Part shown: positions 57,616-64,000 of the stretch, in pieces
Layout of the letters: each line of letters starts with the position of its first letter
Numbering within the stretch: the stretch's first letter is position 1
Assembly: GCF_910592395.1 (NCBI RefSeq)
Contig: NC_088312.1
Coordinates: 620,001-684,000, forward strand
Reading direction: 5' to 3'
Origin: Lineus longissimus
Taxonomy: Eukaryota; Nemertea; Pilidiophora; Heteronemertea; Lineidae
DNA: 64,000 nt
Program-made: the position numbers and the translations under genes
The notes under the pieces: model-generated
The model's input: the letters and a program-made list of their open reading frames with translations, nothing else
The model's database searches: none
Told to the model about the DNA's origin: nothing

Positions 57616-58505
57616 GGTGTTATCAACGAGTTCTCTTCCACCCTGCAGCAGTTTCCACACCGCTACACGAGCTTCTCCAAGCTTACCAACGCGCTGATGT
57701 CAGCCATGTTTGATCGGAAGACAATGGCCAGGAGTACCCTGACAGGACGGGGAGGTCGCAGTGGGGAGAAGATACAACTGCAGCCTGAGAAGGTGCAGCA
57801 TATCATCGGTAAGGACGGGGGCTTGGTAGGCCTGCTCTATTGATTTGTGGGTGTCAAGTGAGACAAAGCGGAGCCAGGGCGTCAGAGACAATGTCACAAC
57901 CAGCCGGTGCAGATGAAAAACCGGATCACCATAAACCAGGCCATGTCTGAGACATTTTCACAATCAGTCAGGAAATGTATCTAAAGATAACATAAATACA
58001 AGTCAGGCTCTTGAGACAAAGTCACAACCAACCTAATCAAAGATAAGTTGGCCTGCTTCTACTGACAACTTCCAACTCTAATTATTCTGTCTTTACAGGT
58101 TTCGTGGAAAGACATTACCCTAGAATTCCAGAGGTTGCCGTCCGCCAAGTCATGGGTCAGAAGCTGAAGGACGAAGCAATTAAGTACAGGGCAGAGCTTG
58201 CCAAGGCCCAAGCATTCATGTCGAGGGGCGGCCCAGGTCAACAGCAAGTTTACACCAAGCAATGTCAAGCTATGGGAGGAGCTGGAGGGGACACAAACTT
58301 GTATCGAATATACCACCCTTCCTTACTGGAATCTTCCCAGGCGATATTCAGCCCCACTACTGATCATACTACACACTCTTCAGGGTCTGGATACTTCAGT
58401 GTTCCTGAGCAATCAGATCACACAGCACAAGCATTGGGTGATCAAGATGATGGGGAAGACATGAAACCACAGCCATATGGACAGTTTAATTCCACCAATC
58501 CCTGA
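57616..58505 (+). CDS. Gene C alternative 3' cassette 6: BEN domain
   Basis: Two exons, 57616-57808 and 58099-58505; the acceptor (tctttcag) ends at 57615, entry is phase 0, and the internal junction is phase 1. Totals 199 codons plus stop. The sequence from LTNALMSAMFDRKTMARSTL through KIQLQPEKVQHIIG to VERHYPRIPEVAVRQVMG and QKLKDEAIK fits a BEN domain: a Leu/Phe-rich start, the STLTG motif, a helix with (K/V)xxII, then FP..P...VRQ...QKL. BEN domains bind DNA or chromatin factors. The tail is Ser/Gln/Thr-rich. The isoform would be 469 aa. It replaces zinc fingers by an unrelated DNA-binding fold in the same locus. Confidence 0.8.
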
Positions 58506-58648
58506 GCCTCTCATAGGTCTATTCAATAATTACATTACAATATATATTAGGCTCCATATCCTTTCAAGTTGTTAGCTCTTGATTGTCCCACTGAAAACAA
58601 AGAGTACATTCAACTAATCCCAACAATAATGCATTACCCTTTAAGATC

Positions 58649-58768
58649 TTCTAAACTACGCCATCGCCATCTTCAGGACAAGGTAGAAACTGAAAATACC
58701 GTGAAAAGACCGTTTGGTCTTTTCAGTTCCTTCCTTGCCCTGAAGATGGCGATGGCGTAGTTCAGAAC
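58649..58768. repeat. Long near-perfect hairpin in the BEN cassette 3' UTR
   Basis: The left arm ttctaaactacgccatcgcc... and the right arm ...ggcgatggcgtagttcagaa pair over about 47 bases with few mismatches around a loop of about 25 bases. It could be a small fold-back MITE or a structured UTR element. A pre-miRNA is possible but the stem is longer than usual. Confidence 0.85.
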
Positions 58769-58799
58769 TTCAAATGACTTCATGAAAGAACCGCCAAAA

Positions 58800-60640
58800 C
58801 GATGGAGCAGCCAGGACTGATTTGGGCTGGCTGTGACCGTCTCATCTCTCTCACCATGTCGGCAACACGGTGGAGCAGCCAGGACTGATGCAGCCTGGCT
58901 GTGACCGTCTCATCTCTCTCATCATGTTGTCAGCACGGTGGAGCAGCCCGGACTGATTCGGCCTGGCTGTGACTGTCTCATCTCTCTCACCATGTCGGCG
59001 ACACGGTGGAGCAGCCAGGACTGATTCGACCTGGTTGTGACTGTCTCATCTCTCTCACCATGTCGGCAACACGGTGGAGCAGCCCGGACTGATTCGGCCT
59101 GGCTGTGACCGTCTCATCTCTCTCACCATGTCGGCAACACGGTGGAGCAGCCCGGACTGATTCGGCCTGGTTGTGGCTGTCTCATCTCTCTCACCATGTC
59201 GGCAACACGGTGGAGCAGCCCGGACTGATTCGACCTGGTTGTGGCTGTCACATCTCTCTCACCATGTTGGCGACACGGTGGAGCAGCCAGGACTGATTCG
59301 ACCTGGTTGTGGCTGTCTCATCTCTCTCACCATGTCGGCAACACGGTGGAGCAGCCCGGACTGATTCGACCTGGTTGTGGCTGTCACATCTCTCTCACCA
59401 TGTCGGCAACACGGTGGAGCAGCCCGGACTGATTCGACCTGGTTGTGGCTGTCTCATCTCTCTCACCATGTCGGCAACACGGTGGAGCAGCCCGGACTGA
59501 TTCGACCTGGTTGTGGCTGTCACATCTCTCTCACCATGTCGGCAACACGGTGGAGCAGCCCGGACTGATTCGGCCTGGTTGTGGCTGTCTCATCTCTCTC
59601 ACCATATCGGCAACACGGTGGAGCAGCCCGGACTGATTCGACCTGGTTGTGGCTGTCTCATCTCTCTCGTCATGTTGTCAACACGGTGGAGCAGCCAGGA
59701 CTGATTCGGCCTGGTTGTGGCTGTCTCATCTCTCTCACCATGTTGTCAACACGGTGGAGCAGCCAGGACTGATTCGGCCTGGTTGTGGCTGTCTCATCTC
59801 TCTCATCATGTTGTCAACACGGTGGAGCAGCCCGGACTGATTCGGCCTGGTTGTGGCTGTCTCATCTCTCTCACCATGTTGTCAACACGGTGGAGCAGCC
59901 CGGACTGATTCGGCCTGGTTGTGACCGTCTCATCTCTCTCACCATGTCGGCAACACGGTGGAGCAGCCCGGACTGATTCGGCCTGGCTGTGGCTGTCTCA
60001 TCTCTCTCACCATGTCGGCAACACGGTGGAGCAGCCAGAACTTATTCTGCCTGGCTGTGACTGTCTCATCTCTCTCACCATGTTGGCAACACGGTGGAGC
60101 AGCCAGGACTGATTCGGCCTGGCTGTGACTGTCTAATTTCTCTCAACATGTTGACAATACAGAGGAGCAGATTGGTCCTTTTCGGAATGCCAGTGACTGT
60201 CTCATCTCTCTCACTGTGTGGGTTACACGGCGGAGCACCATGTCCGATTCAGCCTGGTTGTGCCTGCCTCATCTCCCTCATTGTGTTCACAACACGGTAA
60301 AGCAGACAGGCACGATGCCGCGTGGTTGTGACTGTCTCATCTCTCTCACTAAGTCAGCAACAAGGTGGAGCGGTCAGGTCCTATTTGGCCAGGCTGTGGC
60401 TGTCACATCTCTTGCACCATGTGAACAACACGTTGGAGCGACCAGGTCCCATTCGGCCTGACTGTGACTGTCTCATTTCTCTCACCGTGTCGGCAAGACG
60501 GACTAGCAGACTGGTCCCATTCGGAATGCCAGTGACAGTCTCATCTCTCTCACGGAGTAGGCTACACGGCGGTGCAGCCATGTCCGATGGATTTGGCCTG
60601 GTTGTGCCTTTTCCATCTCTCTCACTGCGTTTGCCAGGTC
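58800..60640. repeat. 68-bp minisatellite, ~27 copies
   Basis: The unit contains cacggtggagcagcccggac, tgattcggcctggttgtggc and tgtctcatctctctcaccat. Copies are close to consensus from 58.9 to 60.1 kb and decay towards 60.6 kb. A ladder of 63-codon frames spaced exactly 68 bases apart is an artefact. The last degenerate unit supplies the pyrimidine tract before the acceptor at 60637. Confidence 0.95.
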
Positions 60641-60937
60641 CGAGAGTGGAAGAGTGGAACTGCCGTCGACAATCTTGTGTACAATCCTCCAGCCGCCTGC
60701 CGTTCACAACCATCTGCTGTCTTCCAGCCAATTGGATATCTTGTCGGCAAGATGTTCTATCATTCCCAGCTTCTGTCGTCCGTCTTGTCACCAAAACGAG
60801 CCTTCACATCGCCTGCAAAAACAGTCCCAACAACCGTCTACCGTCCTCCACTAGCCTGTTCATCGGGTCGCGAGACCACCAGGGTGTTCGTTAACTGCCA
60901 GGCTGGTGGCTTGGGTGCAGGTAGAAGCTCCATCTGA
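60638..60937 (+). CDS. Gene C possible 3' exon 7, no recognised domain
   Basis: The acceptor (gtttgccag) ends at 60637; phase 0, 99 codons plus stop. The sequence starts VREWKSGTAVDNLVYNPP and later has AFTSPAKTVPTTVYRPPLAC; I recognise no domain. Support is limited to the phase-0 acceptor shared with the other cassettes, its position before the convergent FAM20 gene, and a base composition unlike the repeat before it. It may instead be noncoding. Confidence 0.3.
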   Translation, partial: VREWKSGTAVDNLVYNPPAACRSQPSAVFQPIGYLVGKMFYHSQLLSSVLSPKRAFTSPAKTVPTTVYRPPLACSSGRETTRVFVNCQAGGLGAGRSSI

Positions 60938-61061
60938 CGACAGGAACTCGTAGCTACTCGACAATCTTGCCACCGGGATGCACTCTTTAGTGTTGGGAAC
61001 TTCTAATACATGAAGCCGATGGGGACAAGTCAAATGAATAGGTCTTCATCAAATCCCAATT

Positions 61062-61067
61062 TTTATT
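61062..61067 (-). terminator. Poly(A) signal of the FAM20-like gene
   Basis: TTTATT on plus reads AATAAA on minus, about 300 bases beyond the FAM20 stop codon. Confidence 0.55.
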
Positions 61068-61368
61068 GGAAAATGTCTCATAAAAAACGATCACATTATT
61101 AACAAACGATCCAGTCACGGCTCATTCCCGTCAAATAATTTACATGTACTGTATATACACTATGATCACATGAACCGAATAGGAGGAGTCCCCCCCGTCC
61201 TCAATGAGCAACACCAGTAGATGTGTCATCAATGGCGCACCAGAAAGTTCTGGTGTTGCTCGTCTCTTTGCAGGTTCTGTTGGATTGTTTTAGGTCAGAA
61301 GATGGTTGTGACAGTGAGCTACCTCCGTCACACCCAGGAGTCATACTTTGAGTGTCCATTCGAAACCT

Positions 61369-63749
61369 CTAGTAATCATTCACGAGAACATTATCGATGC
61401 CCCCTTTAGCCTGGGCACAATCATGCAGCACCACAGCGACCTTCCTCATCCGTCTGTTCAGGGCGGTGTAGTACTTCTGACCGAGGACGGGGTTGAGAGG
61501 ATCCCATCTCATATACCTAGCCAACTCTTTCGAGAGGAGGCCATTTTGTAGTGTCATCATTCGCCCCCAGGTTGAGCGACGGAGTCTGCAAGAAAGGGTA
61601 AGGAATAACAAATGACGTCTGACCGTCCACAGAGACCGGTAGCTTCTAAGGATGTATGTGACTATGTTACCTTTATCCCCTTCAAACGTAAACAGCAAAA
61701 TCTCATATTGTGAGTCACAACCACAGAAGACAAAGACGTTTTCAGATGCGGTTTATGCCTTTGAAGGACGAAGGTGCCCGAAATTCATTGGTCACATCAA
61801 CTTTATAACCTTATCAACTCACGTGCAACATTGCCTCAATGGTGCCAGCAGGATGTCGTCCCTGTCATCATCATAATAACAGAATCTGAAACGAAGGAAT
61901 CGAGCTGTTCTAGAAAAACTGAATGACGTTGACGTCGGCTGGATTTTATTACATTGTACATTTACGATGAGCCATGCATCAGCTTTCCTCTTCTGGATGC
62001 CTTGCTTGTAATAGTTATGATACATTCTATGACTAACTGCGGCTGCCACCTTAAAGGCGGAGACGTGTACTGGCCGTCTTTTTAGTGTGGCCGTCTTGAG
62101 AGGTGCCTGATAGAACTCCGATCAGGCCACCCTCGACCATGAATGTTGCAGATTTGGTATCGTCCGTCAGCGGATTCGCTACTGTAACACTCGGATGCCT
62201 ACTTACGCCCGTCCGAAGTCCAACCTGATTGTGAGCCCAGGGACTGCACTCTCCCCACCATCTATAGTATAATGCTTGGAATCAAAGTGATGCATGACAT
62301 AGTCCAGTAAGGCAAAGTCAAAGATGTCCAGGTACTTCTTCAGCTCATTGTAGAAGGGAAACCTCTTGGGAATGTCTAAGCAGTAGGCGTTTTCATTCAG
62401 GTTGTACATCTTCCAGCTGAAAGTGAATATGGAAAAGGATTAGAGAGGAAACTTGACCGAAAACTTGTCTCTGCTGCATCCAAAAGACACCATCTTCACA
62501 GATACAGGAGGTTTAGGTTCTTGACAGAGACACAAAATTTGTTAGTTAATGTAAAGTCGTTCAGGAGCCGTCTCGTGATTATAACGACCGGGACGTCGCG
62601 ACAGCGTTCCAGGTTTCTTTCTAACAAGCCTAGCGGCGGTTGAAGTTCACTTGGCACACTGCTTGGATACACTTCGCGATGTGCCACAAACAATTGAATC
62701 AAAGTACCGCCTAAGAACTGCTTCAATTTTGGCCAGAACTTACTCTTTCATATTCGTTGTAGCGAAAGGATGATACATAGGAGGCAATGTGTGCAACTTG
62801 AGCGGTTTTGGTATCCAGTAGATCACAGCGCCCTCTATTCTCCCGCCTGGTAAACAGATCTCCTTCTGCAACTTGCATTGGAAACACTTGCCTGTGATGC
62901 AGTATTCATTCTCTGAAATGAGATAGATTATGATATGCTTTAGTTGCTATGGTACTGAGTCGACTCCATGATCAAGTGATACTCAATCAACTAGCAACAG
63001 CTACGTATCAACTTCACACCGATAGACCTTTGATGTAAAGGATCATTATCTTTAAACTGAACTTATAGCAAAATGATAGCTCTAAACAAAAACGGTCTCT
63101 ACTCATCATCATATCAACATAGCGAGGAATAGAACAAGTGGTTAATCCGTGATGACCAATCTATCCTCAAAGCAGACCTCCTCGAGAATTGCCCGCGCCA
63201 GGCTCTCCAAGCCAAGTGGCGGCAAGTCCTCTTCGACCTCAGCGCTGGCCGCACTCGAGGGAACTTCGCCTGTGACTCAGCAGCTCTTACATGAATGGAT
63301 TTCATCCTCTTCAGTGTATCATTTCTACTGGTCATGATGCAGTCGAATCGTTGTGCTCGATTACACGTCATAAGAAGCGATGAACTCAGTGCTTGTGGAA
63401 GTTAGCACTTTCTTGCTACCGTTTGCCTCAATGACTAATCTGCTTTGATATGTCTGGACCATAGACCTAAAGTTATGGCCTCAGCATAATGATAGAGCGA
63501 AAAGACCACAGACAAAACCTCAACTGATGCCCACATGATATTGTTACCCTGACACCTCCTGCCCCATATCCACACCCCTCAATGAAATACCTTCATATCA
63601 AAACCCTGCCACCTCCTCCTTCCCCCGATGACATACCTCCCACTTGTCGGATCTGTCTCTTCACTGCATCAGTGGCGACCGGAAGAATCTCAGTCCCTAT
63701 AGCCACCTTCCTCCCCGAGACGTATGGAGTGTTGTACAGGCCGAACAAC
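61369..63749 (-). CDS. FAM20-family secretory kinase, 3' five exons (partial)
   Basis: Exons in order: 63749-63637, 62912-62744, 62416-62207, 61885-61823 and 61585-61369; all GT-AG and in phase. The 5' part lies beyond the window. Matches to the FAM20 family run through all exons: LYNTPYVSGRKV with TEILPVAT, then CITGKCFQCKLQKEIC with RIEGAVIYWIPKPLK, YCLDIPKRFPFY with DIFDFALLDYVM, HHFDSKHY, LTIRLDFGRA, DDILLAPLRQCC, RRSTWGRM, and the C-terminal DPLNPVL with ALNRRMRKV. FAM20 proteins phosphorylate secreted proteins (FAM20C) or xylose (FAM20B) in the Golgi. The usual catalytic DRHHYE is DSKHYT here, and the metal-binding LDN is LDF; both Asp remain. Subtype unassigned. Confidence 0.85.
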
Positions 63750-64000
63750 CTGCAAAGAGACAATCACCAAGTGGAATGGTAATCAGTTTTACTCAGAGAG
63801 CAAGCAAATGGGGACATATATGGAAAGGGTGGGGGTAACAGCGATCATGTCAAATGCGACCTTCTCCTCCCAGGATGCATATGCTATTGGTCATCCAAAT
63901 ACTGTGCTTTTCAATCAGATTCTCAGACAAGGAATGGAGAGGGGAACATGTATGGAGAAGGGGGACGTCACTCATTTGGACAAAATAAAGCAATTTTCAT

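Noticed and set aside
59105..60112. Ladder of identical 63-codon frames every 68 bases
   Set aside because: Artefact of the 68-bp array; each is the same frame-shifted read-through.
62496..62726. 76-codon minus-strand frame between FAM20 exons
   Set aside because: It lies within an intron with good splice sites on both sides and has no resemblance to FAM20.

Overview
The window is nuclear DNA from an animal, most likely a marine invertebrate and perhaps a lophotrochozoan (low certainty). Genes are split by GT-AG introns of a few hundred bases, intergenic DNA is AT-rich, minisatellites are very abundant, and MITE-like repeats of a kind common in molluscs and other marine invertebrates are scattered through it. 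I saw no rRNA, functional tRNA, CRISPR array or prokaryotic operon. All exon boundaries below were read by eye from splice consensus and reading-frame phase. None is confirmed by transcripts.

Layout. 1.2-2.2 kb (minus): last exon of a DUF6314 protein. 3.2-14.3 kb (plus): a 13-exon SLC5 sodium-coupled solute transporter of 638 aa, with minisatellites in three introns. 14.3-21.6 kb: repeat-rich DNA with a mollusc-type dispersed repeat, a possible two-exon noncoding RNA and a nest of three terminal-inverted-repeat elements with PIF/Harbinger-like remnants. 21.7-27.6 kb (plus): a 12-exon gene predicted to encode one 1093-aa fusion. It joins a kynurenine-3-monooxygenase-like FAD hydroxylase, an H-protein-like lipoyl domain, a biotin-protein-ligase catalytic core, and a BPL_N amidotransferase-like domain placed C-terminally instead of N-terminally.

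29.6-60.9 kb holds three paralogous zinc-finger loci that share an N-terminal block I do not recognise as any named domain (consensus [KR]G-x2-[LM]-x3-W-x-[DE]-L-x2-L-x2-[KR]-Y-Q-x-E, followed by coiled coil). Gene A (plus, 29.6-31.7) has five C2H2 fingers. Gene B (minus, 45.2-43.1) has six. Gene C (plus, 46.7-60.9) starts head-to-head with B. In gene C two shared 5' exons of 270 codons are followed by at least six, possibly seven, alternative 3' cassettes. All have phase-0 acceptors; four encode C2H2 finger pairs or triplets, one a degenerate finger pair, one a BEN domain, and one nothing recognisable. This resembles the Drosophila lola and mod(mdg4) loci, but with a different N-terminal domain. 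61.4-63.75 kb (minus): the 3' part of a FAM20-family secretory-pathway kinase gene that continues past the window end.

The strongest candidates for undescribed biology are the monooxygenase/lipoyl/biotin-ligase fusion and the lola-like gene C with its paralogues' shared N-terminal domain.
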